The notes beneath the pieces were generated by a model, which was not told the DNA's origin, made no database searches, and was given only the letters and a program-made list of their open reading frames with translations. A stretch of DNA of 64,000 nt. Source: Crocinitomicaceae bacterium. GTDB taxonomy: Bacteria; Bacteroidota; Bacteroidia; Flavobacteriales_D; Crocinitomicaceae. Where the stretch lies: positions 248,001 to 312,000 of the forward strand of contig JADJGJ010000002.1 in NCBI GenBank assembly GCA_016708105.1, in the 5' to 3' direction. This document shows, piece by piece, positions 18,268-28,543 of the stretch; the first letter of the stretch is position 1, and the number at the start of each line of letters is the position of its first letter. The translations under genes and the position numbers were made by a program.

Positions 18268-18275
18268 CAAAGGTA
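18268..18275 (-). promoter_or_regulatory. Candidate -7 element for the SPOR gene
   Basis: The minus strand reads TACCTTTG, matching TAnnTTTG, about 54 bases before the start codon. No clear TTG was found at the right distance. Confidence 0.35.
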
Positions 18276-18455
18276 GTTGTTTTTCTGATCACGTATTTTT
18301 TAAGGTGATATTACCCGCGTGTCATTCTATTCAAAGCAAGGTTCAAGTTATTATTATCTAACTCTTTGTGATAATCCGTTATTTAGAATGATTTTAAATT
18401 ATGTAAATCAGAGCTAAAAAGTGTACTCATAAGATATGTTAAATCGACAATCTTA

Positions 18456-18463
18456 TAATTTTG
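18456..18463 (+). promoter_or_regulatory. Candidate -7 element for the act-cox operon
   Basis: TAATTTTG lies 51 bases before the actA ATG, in a 300-base AT-rich intergenic region that otherwise shows nothing recognisable. No exact TTG was found in the -33 position. Confidence 0.4.
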
Positions 18464-18513
18464 TCCGTGATTAATCAACGTGTACATACAGCAAAAAGTC
18501 TAAAATTTTGCAA

Positions 18514-19875
18514 ATGAAAATAGCTAATTCATTCATCCGCAAGTCATTCAGTTCGTTTCTGGCAGCTTCAATGCTGCTCTTTGGAACATTGAGCAATACC
18601 CATGCCAATGCTCAGGACGGAGAAAAATTATTCCAACAAAATTGTGCATCCTGCCACAAGCCCGATAAGGACATGACAGGGCCTGCCTTGAAAGGTTCTC
18701 GCCAACGTTGGATAGATAATTCTTCTGAGGATAATTTCTATTCGTGGGTACGTAACTCTGGTGATGTAATAGCATCAGGCGATGCTTATGCAAATGAGCT
18801 CTTCAATAAGTGGAATAAGTCTACCATGACTCCACAAAACTTGACAAATGAGCAAATCGATGCAGTATTTGAATATATTGAATCTTACACTGGTCCCGTT
18901 GCTAAAAAATCTGATGCAGCTGCGCCGGTTGCCGGCGGTGAAGAAGAAGAGTCATCTACTTGGATATGGTGGGCAATGGCTGTTTTACTACTGGTGGTGA
19001 TTTTTGCGGTTGGCTCTGCACGTTCAACTCTCGTGAACGTTCAACGTCGTCAGGACGGTTTAGATCCACTTCCGAAAGAAACTATCGGAAGATCATGGCG
19101 CAATTGGGCATGGAATAATCGTGGTTTTGTTGGCGTAGTTGGGTTCATTGTAATGATTATGCTTTTAGTGGCAGGTATGATTGACTTGCTCCAAATTGGC
19201 GTATTCGAAAACTACAAACCTGAACAACCAATTGCGTATTCACATAAATTGCACGCAGGTGATTTGGGTATTGATTGTAAGTATTGTCACAGCTCTGTAA
19301 CTAAATCTAAACATGCTGGAATTCCTTCTGTAAACGTTTGTATGAACTGTCACCGTGCTGTGAGTGAAGGTACGACAACCGGTACAGCAGAGATCCAAAA
19401 AATCTACGATGCTGCCGGATTTGATCCTAAGACAATGTCCTATTCTGGCGTTGAAAAACCAATCAAATGGGTAAAAGTACATAATTTGCCTGATCACGTT
19501 TATTTTAATCACTCGCAACACGTTGTGGTTGGTGGACTGGATTGCCAAGCTTGTCATGGAAATATGAAAAATGAAACGGTAGGTCGTGTTATGTCTTCAA
19601 CTGATTTGAATGCCGTTGGAACTAATGGTGATGGACTTCAAGAAAACACGGTTAAATTCACTAGACCTACTTTAACAATGGGTTGGTGTGTAGAGTGTCA
19701 CAGACAAAGCAATGTGGATATTGCCGGTGCGGCAAATAAAAATCCTGATTCTTATTACGGAATTATTCATCAAAGACTTTTGTTGGATAAAAAAACTTAC
19801 CAGTCTTATCTTGAAGACGATGTTGTAACAGTTGCTGAACTTGGCGGCTTAGAGTGTGCTAAATGTCACTATTAA
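18514..19875 (+). CDS. actA: Alternative complex III subunit ActA, multiheme cytochrome c with N-terminal cytochrome c domain
   Basis: Electron-transfer subunit of the quinol:electron-acceptor oxidoreductase (alternative complex III). Seen: signal peptide ending THANAQ, an N-terminal monoheme domain with CASCH (Cys44, His48), two membrane segments (near WIWWAMAVLLLVVIFAV and VGVVGFIVMIMLLVAGMI), then five further CxxCH motifs: CKYCH, CMNCH, CQACH, CVECH and CAKCH, the last at the extreme C-terminus. So six heme sites: the usual pentaheme ActA with a fused cytochrome c. The ATG at 18514 is preferred to the TTG two codons upstream. First of eight tightly spaced genes. Confidence 0.93.
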   Translation: MKIANSFIRKSFSSFLAASMLLFGTLSNTHANAQDGEKLFQQNCASCHKPDKDMTGPALKGSRQRWIDNSSEDNFYSWVRNSGDVIASGDAYANELFNKWNKSTMTPQNLTNEQIDAVFEYIESYTGPVAKKSDAAAPVAGGEEEESSTWIWWAMAVLLLVVIFAVGSARSTLVNVQRRQDGLDPLPKETIGRSWRNWAWNNRGFVGVVGFIVMIMLLVAGMIDLLQIGVFENYKPEQPIAYSHKLHAGDLGIDCKYCHSSVTKSKHAGIPSVNVCMNCHRAVSEGTTTGTAEIQKIYDAAGFDPKTMSYSGVEKPIKWVKVHNLPDHVYFNHSQHVVVGGLDCQACHGNMKNETVGRVMSSTDLNAVGTNGDGLQENTVKFTRPTLTMGWCVECHRQSNVDIAGAANKNPDSYYGIIHQRLLLDKKTYQSYLEDDVVTVAELGGLECAKCHY

Positions 19876-19902
19876 TCTTGATTTAAGAGCCTTATTATAG
19901 AT

Positions 19903-22900
19903 ATGGGAAATAATAAAAAATATTGGAAAGGTCTTGATGAACTGAATGCTACTCCTGAGTTTGTGGAGCGCACTGAAAGAGAATTCCCTCAAGAATTATC
20001 TGTTGATCAGTTTTTAGCTGATGATAAACTGAAAGAATCTTCTACCGGTCGTCGTGATTTCCTTAAATTTTTAGGATTCAGCGTTGCCGCTGCAACAGTT
20101 GCAGCTTGTGAGTCTCCGGTTGTGAATGCTGTACCTTACGTTGTGAAACCTGAAGATGTAAATCCTGGGGTTGCTAATTGGTATGCTTCTTCTTTTTATG
20201 ATGGAAATTCTTACGCAAGTATTCTCGTTAAAACGCGTGAAGGAAGACCTATTTTTATAAAAGGAAATCGTGAGCATGGCTTCACTAAAGGGGCAATTAA
20301 TCCGCAAATTGCAGCATCAGTTTTATCCTTGTATGATGGTGAAAGGCTAAAAGGTCCAATGTCGGCCGGTGCTGACGCAGAGTGGAACACTGTTGATTCT
20401 GACGTTATTAAGAGTCTTCAATCTGCTGCATCTAAAGGCAAGAAAATAGTATTATTATCCGGAACTGTGATTAGCCCAAGTGCTCAGGATGTTATCTCTC
20501 AGTTCATTACTAAATTTGGCGGTACTCCAAGTGTTCAAATGCAAGCGCCGGTAACTGCAGTGCCGGTTGAAGGTGAAGAGCAACCGGTTGATTCTACTAG
20601 CCTAGTTGGGTCTGCTGCCACCGACAGTTCTGTTATACATATTCAATATGATGCTGTATCGTACAGCGCTATTCGTGAAGCAAATCTTGAATCATTTGGT
20701 AAAAAGGTGATTCCTGATTACGATTTCTCAAAAGCTCAGGCAATAGTTTCTGTTGGCGCTGACTTCTTGAATTCGTGGTTGTTGCCTACACAATTTGTGG
20801 GTCAATATGGGTTGAACAGAAATCCAAACAAAGAGTCTATGTCGGTTCATTACCAGTTTGAATCAAACATGTCAATTACTGGTTCTAATGCTGACTTCAG
20901 GGGTATGGTTAAGCCATCTGAATATGCTAAAGTGCTGGCCATGCTGCATAAAGAAGTTGTGGGCAGTGCGGTACCAGGTGTTGATTTTAGCACACTCAGT
21001 GAGGATGTTCAAGCGAAAGTAAAAGCGGCTGCAGAGTCACTTAAAGCTAACAAAGGAACATCGTTGGTGGTTTGTGGTTCTAATCGCAAAGGTCTGCAAG
21101 TAATAACCAATTCAATTAATAGTGCACTTGGAAATTATTCTTTGACTATTAACTTGAATGACCCAATTAATCTTTTTGCTTCTGAAGATTCAAAAATGAA
21201 TCAATTGGTAAAAGATATGAATGCAAAACAGGTTGGTGCACTCATTATGTGGGATACTAACCCTGTATATACACATCCAAGTGGAGAAGAGTTTAAAGCA
21301 ACACTGGCTAATGTTGATTTAACTGTGTCAATGTCTTCCTACGCTGATGAGACAGGATCTGCTTGCCAATATATTTGTCCTGATCATCACGCTCTGGAAT
21401 CATGGTATGACTTTAATCCAAAAATGAGTCATTATTCCATTGCGCAACCTACTATTAGACCATTAGGTAATACTCGCTCAGCTATTGAATCGTTGATGAT
21501 TTGGTCTGATCAAGCCGCACATGTTGGGCCAGATAGCACCAATTTTCATGATCGCATTAAAACCAACTGGGAACAATTTGGTTTCCCAATGCAGACAAAA
21601 TTTCTTGATTTCTTCTCATATTGGAATAATGCTGTACACAATAGCTGTGGATCAATTAATGTGATTCCGGCCTCATCTGTTGTTTTCAATGGTGATCTTG
21701 CCGCGGCCGGTAAAGATGCAAATTCATTTACCGGGGGTGAATGGGAAATATCGCTATATCAAAAAGCAGCAATGGGTAATGGTTCGCAAGCTGGAAATCC
21801 TTGGTTACAGGAGATGCCTGATCCAATGACTAAAGTTACTTGGGACAATTACATCACTATGTCTCCTGCTGATATGAAAGCAATGGGACTAAACATGGAA
21901 CTTGGACAAGAGAGCAAATCTTCTGTCGTTTCTGTGAAGATAGGTGACAAAGAAATTAAACTTGCTGTTTATCCACAACCTGGTCAGGCCCCTAAAACAA
22001 TTGGTATCGCTTTAGGTTATGGTCGTGGTGAAGGTGGTGAAAAAATTGGAAGGGGTGCATATCATACAAACGAATTTGGTAAACACGAAACTGGAAATAA
22101 CGGTGGTCGTGTAAAAATCGGAGTAAATGTTTTCCGTTACATAAATAATGGCGCAGCAGAATTATCCGCTGATAGCATTACAAAAACGAATGAAGAGTAT
22201 TTTCTCGCGTGCACACAAACTCACAGCACGGTGATGGCAAGAAACTCAATCGTGAAAGAAACTACGCACGAGATTTTCAAAAACAAACCAAAATCTGCCT
22301 ATAATCATTCACATACTTTACATTCTGGATGGAATCATGACGATAAACCAATCAGTGAATTTAACTTATGGGATGAGCACCCGGTAGAGCATGTTGGTCA
22401 CCGTTGGGCAATGACCATTGATTTGACTTCGTGCGTTGGATGCGGTTCATGTTTGATTGCTTGTCAAGCTGAAAACAACGTTCCTGTTGTTGGAAAAGAT
22501 GAAGTTCGTCGTGGTCGTGAAATGCATTGGTTAAGACTTGATCGTTATTACGCTTCTGATCTTGAGCCAACTATTGGTACGCGAGATAAAGCTCAATTTA
22601 AAGCGCAAGGATTCTCTGCACTTGAAATTCCCGCTGAAAATCCTAAAGTGGTACACATGCCAATGATGTGCCATCACTGTAATCACGCGCCTTGTGAAAC
22701 CGTTTGTCCGGTTGCTGCAACAACACACTCAAATGAAGGGCTTAACATGATGTCCTACAACCGTTGTATCGGAACACGTTATTGCGCTAATAACTGTCCA
22801 TACAAAGTGCGCAGATTCAATTGGTTTAATTATCCAAGTTATAGAAAATTTGTTGAGGTAAATCCGGCTCAGGATGATTTGGGTCGTATGGTACTCAATC

Positions 22901-23322
22901 CGGATGTTGTTGTGCGTACTCGTGGTGTGATGGAAAAATGTTCTTTCTGCGTTCAAAAAATTCAAGAAGGAAAACTTAATGCTAAAAAAGAAGATCGCAA
23001 ATTGATTGATGGTGATGTGTCTACAGCTTGTGCTGAAGTTTGTCCTACCAATGCAATTATTGTTGGTGATTGGAATGACACAGAATCTTTCGTTAGAACA
23101 AGCACGCAGGAAGATCGCGCATATCAAGTTCTAGAAGAAGTAGGAACAAAACCAAACATTTGGTACAAGGTGAAGGTGAGAAATGAACACAATGAAGTAT
23201 TGGACGGAATTCAGGTAGTTCACGAAGAAGGGCACGGAGAACATAGTGAAGAGGGACATACGGAAGAAGGTCACACTGAAGAGGGACATGAGAGTGCAAC
23301 ACCAGAATCAAGTCACCATTAA
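19903..23322 (+). CDS. actB: Alternative complex III subunit ActB, TAT-type molybdopterin-oxidoreductase-like iron-sulfur protein
   Basis: Periplasmic iron-sulfur subunit of alternative complex III. Seen: Tat-like RRDFLKF at residues 50-56, followed by a lipobox-type Cys69 (TVAAC), consistent with lipid anchoring known for this subunit; a long domain related to molybdopterin oxidoreductases; and a ferredoxin-like domain with four Cys clusters (CVGCGSCLIAC near 843, CHHCNHAPCETVC, CIGTRYCANNC, CSFCVQ..CAEVC). In the family the molybdenum cofactor is absent and the B2-like part carries the clusters. 1139 residues, a fusion of the two ancestral subunits. The C-terminus is a striking His/Glu-rich tail (EEGHTEEGHTEEGH..SSHH). 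Confidence 0.94.
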   Translation: MGNNKKYWKGLDELNATPEFVERTEREFPQELSVDQFLADDKLKESSTGRRDFLKFLGFSVAAATVAACESPVVNAVPYVVKPEDVNPGVANWYASSFYDGNSYASILVKTREGRPIFIKGNREHGFTKGAINPQIAASVLSLYDGERLKGPMSAGADAEWNTVDSDVIKSLQSAASKGKKIVLLSGTVISPSAQDVISQFITKFGGTPSVQMQAPVTAVPVEGEEQPVDSTSLVGSAATDSSVIHIQYDAVSYSAIREANLESFGKKVIPDYDFSKAQAIVSVGADFLNSWLLPTQFVGQYGLNRNPNKESMSVHYQFESNMSITGSNADFRGMVKPSEYAKVLAMLHKEVVGSAVPGVDFSTLSEDVQAKVKAAAESLKANKGTSLVVCGSNRKGLQVITNSINSALGNYSLTINLNDPINLFASEDSKMNQLVKDMNAKQVGALIMWDTNPVYTHPSGEEFKATLANVDLTVSMSSYADETGSACQYICPDHHALESWYDFNPKMSHYSIAQPTIRPLGNTRSAIESLMIWSDQAAHVGPDSTNFHDRIKTNWEQFGFPMQTKFLDFFSYWNNAVHNSCGSINVIPASSVVFNGDLAAAGKDANSFTGGEWEISLYQKAAMGNGSQAGNPWLQEMPDPMTKVTWDNYITMSPADMKAMGLNMELGQESKSSVVSVKIGDKEIKLAVYPQPGQAPKTIGIALGYGRGEGGEKIGRGAYHTNEFGKHETGNNGGRVKIGVNVFRYINNGAAELSADSITKTNEEYFLACTQTHSTVMARNSIVKETTHEIFKNKPKSAYNHSHTLHSGWNHDDKPISEFNLWDEHPVEHVGHRWAMTIDLTSCVGCGSCLIACQAENNVPVVGKDEVRRGREMHWLRLDRYYASDLEPTIGTRDKAQFKAQGFSALEIPAENPKVVHMPMMCHHCNHAPCETVCPVAATTHSNEGLNMMSYNRCIGTRYCANNCPYKVRRFNWFNYPSYRKFVEVNPAQDDLGRMVLNPDVVVRTRGVMEKCSFCVQKIQEGKLNAKKEDRKLIDGDVSTACAEVCPTNAIIVGDWNDTESFVRTSTQEDRAYQVLEEVGTKPNIWYKVKVRNEHNEVLDGIQVVHEEGHGEHSEEGHTEEGHTEEGHESATPESSHH

Positions 23323-23358
23323 TTAAAAATTATTTCAGATCATTAAAACTGAACAGGA

Positions 23359-24750
23359 ATGCATAAAGAAGCCGAAATAAGAGAACCCCTCATTTTAGGT
23401 CATAAAACGTATCATGACATTACCGAGGATGTTTGTCGTTCAATTGAAGGAAAAGCACCAAAGACATGGTATATCATGCTTGGTGTGGCAATGCTTGTAG
23501 GTCTTTACGGTGTTGGTTGTATTTTTTATTTGCTCGGGACAGGTATAGGTACTTGGGGGCTTAATAAAACGGTACAATGGGCATGGGATATTACCAATTT
23601 CGTTTGGTGGGTCGGTATTGGTCACGCCGGTACGTTGATCTCAGCTGTGCTTTTATTGTTTAGACAACGGTGGAGAATGGCGGTGAACAGATCTGCAGAG
23701 GCGATGACAATTTTTGCGGTTTTCATGGCTGGTATTTTTCCGTTAATTCACATGGGTCGTCTTTGGGTAGGGTATTGGGTAATGCCTATTCCTAACCAGT
23801 TTGGTTCGCTTTGGGTTAACTTTAACTCACCTCTCCTGTGGGACGTATTCGCAATCTCAACTTATCTTTCTGTTTCACTCGTTTTCTGGTATATCGGCCT
23901 AATTCCTGATTTTGCTACTATCCGTGATAGAGCGAAAAGTCCGGTTGCCAAAAAAGTTTATTCAATCATGTCTTTTGGATGGTCTGGAAGAGCAAAGCAC
24001 TGGAATAGATTTGAAATTGTTTCTCTAGTTCTTGCTGGTCTTGCTACTCCTCTGGTGTTTTCGGTGCACTCAATTGTATCATTTGACTTTGCTACTTCGG
24101 TGATTCCTGGATGGCATACAACCATCTTCCCTCCATATTTCGTTTGTGGGGCTGTATTCTCAGGTTTTGCCATGGTGCAAACACTGCTCCTAATTCTTCG
24201 CAAAGGAATGAAATTGGAAGCGTACATTCATACGCGTCACGTAGAATACATGAATATAGTAATCATGGTTACCGGTTCAATAGTTGGTGTTGCATACTTG
24301 ACTGAATTGTTCATTTCATGGTATTCAGGTGTTGAGTATGAATCATATGCATTTATCAATCGCTTTTCTGGTCCATATTGGTGGGCGTATTGGTCAATGA
24401 TGACTTGCAACGTTATCTCACCACAGTTGATGTGGATTAAAAAACTAAGACGAAGTTTGATGTTTACATTCTTTATCTCTATTGTTGTAAATATTGGTAT
24501 GTGGTTTGAGCGTTTCGTAATTATCGTTACTTCAATTCACCGTGATTATCTACCATCAGCTTGGAGTATGTTCTACCCAACTTGGGTTGATATCGGAATC
24601 TATATTGGAACATTAGGTTTATTCTTTTCATTCTACTTGTTATTTGCCAGATTTTTCCCTGTGCTTGCAATAAGTGAGGTGAAAACAATCTTGAAAATTT
24701 CAGGAGAAAGTTATAAAAACGGAACTGCGCCCGGAGCAGCACACCATTAA
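23359..24750 (+). CDS. actC: Alternative complex III subunit ActC, NrfD/PsrC-family membrane protein
   Basis: Integral membrane subunit thought to hold a menaquinol-oxidation site. Seen: soluble N-terminus (LGHKTYHDITEDV), then about ten hydrophobic segments typical of NrfD/PsrC proteins, with conserved HMGRLW (near residue 131), SWYSGVEYE and NIGMWFERFVII. 463 residues, normal. Ends PGAAHH. 36 bases after actB, 21 before actD. Confidence 0.93.
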   Translation: MHKEAEIREPLILGHKTYHDITEDVCRSIEGKAPKTWYIMLGVAMLVGLYGVGCIFYLLGTGIGTWGLNKTVQWAWDITNFVWWVGIGHAGTLISAVLLLFRQRWRMAVNRSAEAMTIFAVFMAGIFPLIHMGRLWVGYWVMPIPNQFGSLWVNFNSPLLWDVFAISTYLSVSLVFWYIGLIPDFATIRDRAKSPVAKKVYSIMSFGWSGRAKHWNRFEIVSLVLAGLATPLVFSVHSIVSFDFATSVIPGWHTTIFPPYFVCGAVFSGFAMVQTLLLILRKGMKLEAYIHTRHVEYMNIVIMVTGSIVGVAYLTELFISWYSGVEYESYAFINRFSGPYWWAYWSMMTCNVISPQLMWIKKLRRSLMFTFFISIVVNIGMWFERFVIIVTSIHRDYLPSAWSMFYPTWVDIGIYIGTLGLFFSFYLLFARFFPVLAISEVKTILKISGESYKNGTAPGAAHH

Positions 24751-24771
24751 GAAATAACAAATTATTAAACA

Positions 24772-25317
24772 ATGGCAGAAAGAGTTATATACGCAAGTTA
24801 CGATGACGATGATGCACTGAAATCAGGTGCAAAAAAACTAGTCGCTGATGGGGTGCATATCACAGATGTGTTTTCTCCGTTTCCAATTCACGGAATTGAT
24901 CCAATTATTGGTGTGAAACACACTAGACTTGGTATCGTGTCTTTTATCCTAGGTCTGTTTGGATTATTATTGTCAATTTACGGGTTCAAATTTTTTATGA
25001 TTGATGATTGGCCGATGAATATTGGAGGTAAACCTAACTTTAGCCTGCTAGAAAATTTTCCTGCTTTTGTTCCGGTTGCATTTGAGTTTACTGTATTGCT
25101 TGCAGCACACGGTATGGCTTTTATCTATTTACTGCGCAATAAAACTTTGCCTGGTATGCCGGCAGATAATCCGTATCCAAGAACAACTGATGATCGCTTT
25201 GTAATGGAAATAAGATTATCTGATAATATGGGATTTACTTCAAGTGATATTCAGACTAAGTTAAAGAATACACCGGTTGTAGAAATTGAAGAAAGAGATT
25301 ACGTAGTTATTAAATAA
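24772..25317 (+). CDS. actD: Alternative complex III subunit ActD (DUF3341)
   Basis: Small membrane-anchored subunit of alternative complex III with two transmembrane helices. Seen: N-terminal soluble domain with YDDDDALKSGAKKLVADGVHI and VFSPFPIHGID, two hydrophobic helices (GIVSFILGLFGLLLSIYGF and FPAFVPVAFEFTVLLAAHGM), then TTDDRFVMEI. 181 residues, typical of DUF3341. Gene order between actC and actE agrees with the family. Confidence 0.93.
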   Translation: MAERVIYASYDDDDALKSGAKKLVADGVHITDVFSPFPIHGIDPIIGVKHTRLGIVSFILGLFGLLLSIYGFKFFMIDDWPMNIGGKPNFSLLENFPAFVPVAFEFTVLLAAHGMAFIYLLRNKTLPGMPADNPYPRTTDDRFVMEIRLSDNMGFTSSDIQTKLKNTPVVEIEERDYVVIK

Positions 25318-25331
25318 CTCGATTGTAGATT

Positions 25332-26072
25332 ATGAAATTGACAACAATCAAATTGAATTCTGGATTGGCAGTTGTGACAGCCTCCTTCATGATGGCTTGT
25401 ACAAGTGATCCTAATTCACCGGGACTTGAATACATGCCTGATATGTACCGTTCTCCTTCTATTGAAGCTTATGTTGATTATGCAGAAGTGAGGGGATTAT
25501 TCAGACCTGAATTAGTAACTGATGCGGTTGCTTTTATTCCTCCGGCTGGTACTATTCCGTACAATGGGCAGGGTGAATTTGCTCAAGTAATGATGCCGTA
25601 CGTGCACGGTGCGCCAATTGGTTCTGACAAAACGCATGGTTTGTATGGGGTATGGCAAGATACTGTTGGTTATGCCTCTTCAGCTTTTGATAAAAATCCA
25701 ATTCCATATTCTGACGACGTGGTTGCTGAAGGTAAAATACTTTACGGATCATACTGCGTTCACTGTCATGGTGAATCTGGAGATGGACAAGGGTCTGTGG
25801 TTGTAAACAGCAATGGTAAATATCCGCCGCCGCCATCCTACAGTGGCCCATTGAAAGATCTTCCTGCTGGTAAAATATTCTATTCAATTACTTATGGTAA
25901 AGGAATGATGGGATCTCACGCTTCCCAATTAAGCAAAGAGGAGCGCTGGAAAGTGGTACATTATGTTGAAAAACTACAAGGCAAACAACAAGGTGTTGCG
26001 TTATCTGATACTACGGTGGTAGTGGGTGACGCTGAGCTAGCTCCTGCTGATGGAGCTCATCACAATAATTAA
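25332..26072 (+). CDS. actE: Alternative complex III subunit ActE, monoheme cytochrome c lipoprotein
   Basis: Periplasmic monoheme cytochrome c that passes electrons onward in the complex. Seen: lipobox ASFMMAC near residue 23, the N-terminal MPDMYRSPSIEAY segment typical of ActE, heme motif CVHCH near residue 142, and the axial Met region GKGMMGSHASQL. 246 residues. Ends ADGAHHNN. 15 bases after actD. Confidence 0.93.
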   Translation: MKLTTIKLNSGLAVVTASFMMACTSDPNSPGLEYMPDMYRSPSIEAYVDYAEVRGLFRPELVTDAVAFIPPAGTIPYNGQGEFAQVMMPYVHGAPIGSDKTHGLYGVWQDTVGYASSAFDKNPIPYSDDVVAEGKILYGSYCVHCHGESGDGQGSVVVNSNGKYPPPPSYSGPLKDLPAGKIFYSITYGKGMMGSHASQLSKEERWKVVHYVEKLQGKQQGVALSDTTVVVGDAELAPADGAHHNN

Positions 26073-26096
26073 TAGTAACTAGAAAATATTGACTTC

Positions 26097-27314
26097 ATGG
26101 AATTTCAAATTTCTTCCAAAGCAAAAAAGGTAATTTTCGGAGCCATAATAGCTGGTGTTGTTTCCTGCCTTATCGGGGTGATGGTACACATTGATGACGA
26201 ACAATTTAAAACACGTATTCTTTCAAATTTATTGATTGACGGATTTTACTTTTTCGCTATTGCGTTAGGCGCTCTCTTTTTCCTTGCGCTCCAGTATGCC
26301 ACTGAAACAGGCTGGTCTGTTGCAATTAAACGTGTTGTTGAGGGCGTAGCTTCGTATGTGTTGGTTGGTATGGTTGTGTTAATTGCTCTTTTTGCATACC
26401 TGACATTTACAGGTGGCGGATATTCTGACTTACATGGTCACCATTTGGGTCATATATATTCATGGATGGACCCTACCGTTGTTAGTTCAGATGAAATAAT
26501 TCAAAATAAAGCTCCTTTCTTAACTACCTGGTTCTTCTGGGCGGCAACGGGCTTGTATTTTCTAGTTTATTTCTTGTTTTATACAGGATTTAGAAAGCGG
26601 AGCAAACAAGAAGATATTGAAGGTGGTCTTAAAATTCACTACAAAAACTATGTAAAAGGTGCCATTTTTCTGGTGCTTTTTGGATACTTCTCTTCAACTT
26701 CTACATGGCATTGGTTAATGTCTATTGATGCTCATTGGTTTTCTACGCTCTATGGATGGTATGTTTTTGGAGGTATGTGGTGTACTTCAATGACGGCTAT
26801 TATGCTGGTTATTCTTTATCTTAAAAAGAATGGATATTTGCAACAAGTAAATGACAGCCATATTCATGATGTCGGTAAATGGATATTTGCAACAAGTTTC
26901 TTGTGGTCGTATCTTTTCTTCTCGCAATATATGCTTTACTGGTATGCAAATATCCCAGAAGAAGTAATTTACTATGATTTCAGAATAGAGAATTACAAGT
27001 TTACGTACTGGGCAATGTTTGCCGTAAACTTTATTATTCCAATGTTGATTTTGATGTCAAGAGAAGCTAAACGTCATGCTGGAGTTTTATCTGTCGTGTG
27101 TGTGATCATTTTAATTGGTCATTGGGCTGATGTGTATATGCTTGTCACTCCCGGAACAATGGGTGAGTATGGATGTATTGGATTCATTGAAGTTGGTTTG
27201 CTTTTATTGTTTGCAGGTGTGTTTACACTTGTAGTACTTTCAACACTTACCAAAGCTCCATTGATGCCAAAAAATCACCCATATTTGGACGAAAGTAAAC
27301 ATCACGAAATTTAA
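26097..27314 (+). CDS. actF: Alternative complex III subunit ActF, membrane protein
   Basis: Second large membrane subunit, paralogous to ActC. Seen: about ten hydrophobic segments, the sequence STWHWLMSIDAHWFSTLYGWYVFGG near residue 202-226 typical of ActF, and FLWSYLFFSQYMLYWYANIPEE near 268. 405 residues. A His-bearing C-terminus (LDESKHHEI). 25 bases separate it from coxB. Confidence 0.93.
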   Translation: MEFQISSKAKKVIFGAIIAGVVSCLIGVMVHIDDEQFKTRILSNLLIDGFYFFAIALGALFFLALQYATETGWSVAIKRVVEGVASYVLVGMVVLIALFAYLTFTGGGYSDLHGHHLGHIYSWMDPTVVSSDEIIQNKAPFLTTWFFWAATGLYFLVYFLFYTGFRKRSKQEDIEGGLKIHYKNYVKGAIFLVLFGYFSSTSTWHWLMSIDAHWFSTLYGWYVFGGMWCTSMTAIMLVILYLKKNGYLQQVNDSHIHDVGKWIFATSFLWSYLFFSQYMLYWYANIPEEVIYYDFRIENYKFTYWAMFAVNFIIPMLILMSREAKRHAGVLSVVCVIILIGHWADVYMLVTPGTMGEYGCIGFIEVGLLLLFAGVFTLVVLSTLTKAPLMPKNHPYLDESKHHEI

Positions 27315-27338
27315 CCTAACCCTCATAAATAAGAAGTC

Positions 27339-28520
27339 ATGGAGATTAAGTTTATTGTATTGGTTGTAATTGTGCTAACGGCAATTGCCATTGCACAGCT
27401 CATGCGCGTGTATGAGTTATCCTCAAAAATCAGAAATAAAAAAGAAGAGGATATTGAGGTACCCACAAATAATTTCAACGCATTCCTGATGATGGCTTTT
27501 CTTGCCGTATTCTTTGGCAGCGGAGTGTACATGTTATTTAAATACGGAAACGGATTGCTGCCTGAAGCGGCTTCTGAACACGGACAAGAAGTGGATTGGT
27601 TATTCAATGTAAATTGGGCAATTATTTTCACGGTTTTTCTTGTGACTAACTTCTTGTTGTTCTTCTTTGCTTATAAATATGCATACAACCCAAACAGAAA
27701 AGCGTATTATTTCACGCATGATAACAGACTGGAGTTGTTATGGACCATCGTGCCAGCAAGTGCTTTGGCGGTAATTATCATTCTAGGTTTGATGACTTGG
27801 AATAAAATGACGGGAAAACCTTCTGACAATGCTGTGATAGTTGAACTATATGCAGAGCAATTCAATTGGACTGCGCGTTATTCTGGTGATGACAACAAGC
27901 TTGGCTTCGCTGACTATAAATTAGTTACGACATTCTCTCAGAATCCCAATCCGTTGGGTGTTATAACAACATCAAACATTGAATGGAGATTGAAGGAACT
28001 TGACAGTACAATTCACGCAATGCACATGGATATTGCTGCGGAAGATAATAATGAAAAAGTTTTTTCAGTTGCGACTTCCGAAAAAATGAGATCAAAAGTT
28101 GAAAAATTGGAGCGTATTCGCGAACGAGTTGCTACAATGCAGGGTATGTATTCTGATTCAACAGATATGATTGCACAAGATGATTTCATCGCAAAAGAAT
28201 TATTTTTAATTAAAGATCAAGAATATCAATTCATTCTGCGTTCAAGAGATGTATTGCACTCTGCGTATTTCCCTCATTTTAGAGCTCAAATGAATTGCGT
28301 GCCGGGTCAAAGAACCAAGTTGAAGTTTAAGCCTATTTTCACGACAGAAGAAATGCGTGAAAAAACAGGTAATCCTGAATTTAACTATGTTTTACTGTGC
28401 AACAAAATCTGTGGTGAATCGCACTCAAATATGAGAATGAATGTGATTGTTGGAACTGCAGAAGAGTTTGTAGTATGGAAAGAAGAGGGAAATACAGCCC
28501 TCGTTGTAGCGTCTAAATAA
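27339..28520 (+). CDS. coxB: Cytochrome c oxidase subunit II
   Basis: CuA-bearing subunit of an aa3-type terminal oxidase that takes electrons from the Act cytochromes. Seen: an N-terminal hydrophobic segment, the two usual membrane helices (one ending FRYTVVP-like RLELLWTIVPASALAVIIILG), AEQFNWTARYSG, and the CuA site: a His in VLHSAYFPHF and C-x3-C-x3-H-x2-M in CNKICGESHSNM near residues 353-364. The usual Glu of the CxExC motif is Lys here; that residue binds copper through its backbone, so function need not be lost. An extra 60-residue charged helical segment precedes the CuA domain. 393 residues. Confidence 0.94.
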   Translation: MEIKFIVLVVIVLTAIAIAQLMRVYELSSKIRNKKEEDIEVPTNNFNAFLMMAFLAVFFGSGVYMLFKYGNGLLPEAASEHGQEVDWLFNVNWAIIFTVFLVTNFLLFFFAYKYAYNPNRKAYYFTHDNRLELLWTIVPASALAVIIILGLMTWNKMTGKPSDNAVIVELYAEQFNWTARYSGDDNKLGFADYKLVTTFSQNPNPLGVITTSNIEWRLKELDSTIHAMHMDIAAEDNNEKVFSVATSEKMRSKVEKLERIRERVATMQGMYSDSTDMIAQDDFIAKELFLIKDQEYQFILRSRDVLHSAYFPHFRAQMNCVPGQRTKLKFKPIFTTEEMREKTGNPEFNYVLLCNKICGESHSNMRMNVIVGTAEEFVVWKEEGNTALVVASK

Positions 28521-28543
28521 TTATTAAATAAAAAGAAGAAATT

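Noticed and set aside
18508..18793. Alternative minus-strand gene at the start of actA
   Set aside because: The plus-strand frame has a signal peptide and a heme motif; the opposite frame has neither.
27339..28520. Loss of CuA function in CoxB because Glu of CxExC is Lys
   Set aside because: That residue binds copper through its backbone carbonyl, all side-chain ligands (two Cys, two His, Met) appear present, and I believe this form is usual in Bacteroidota.
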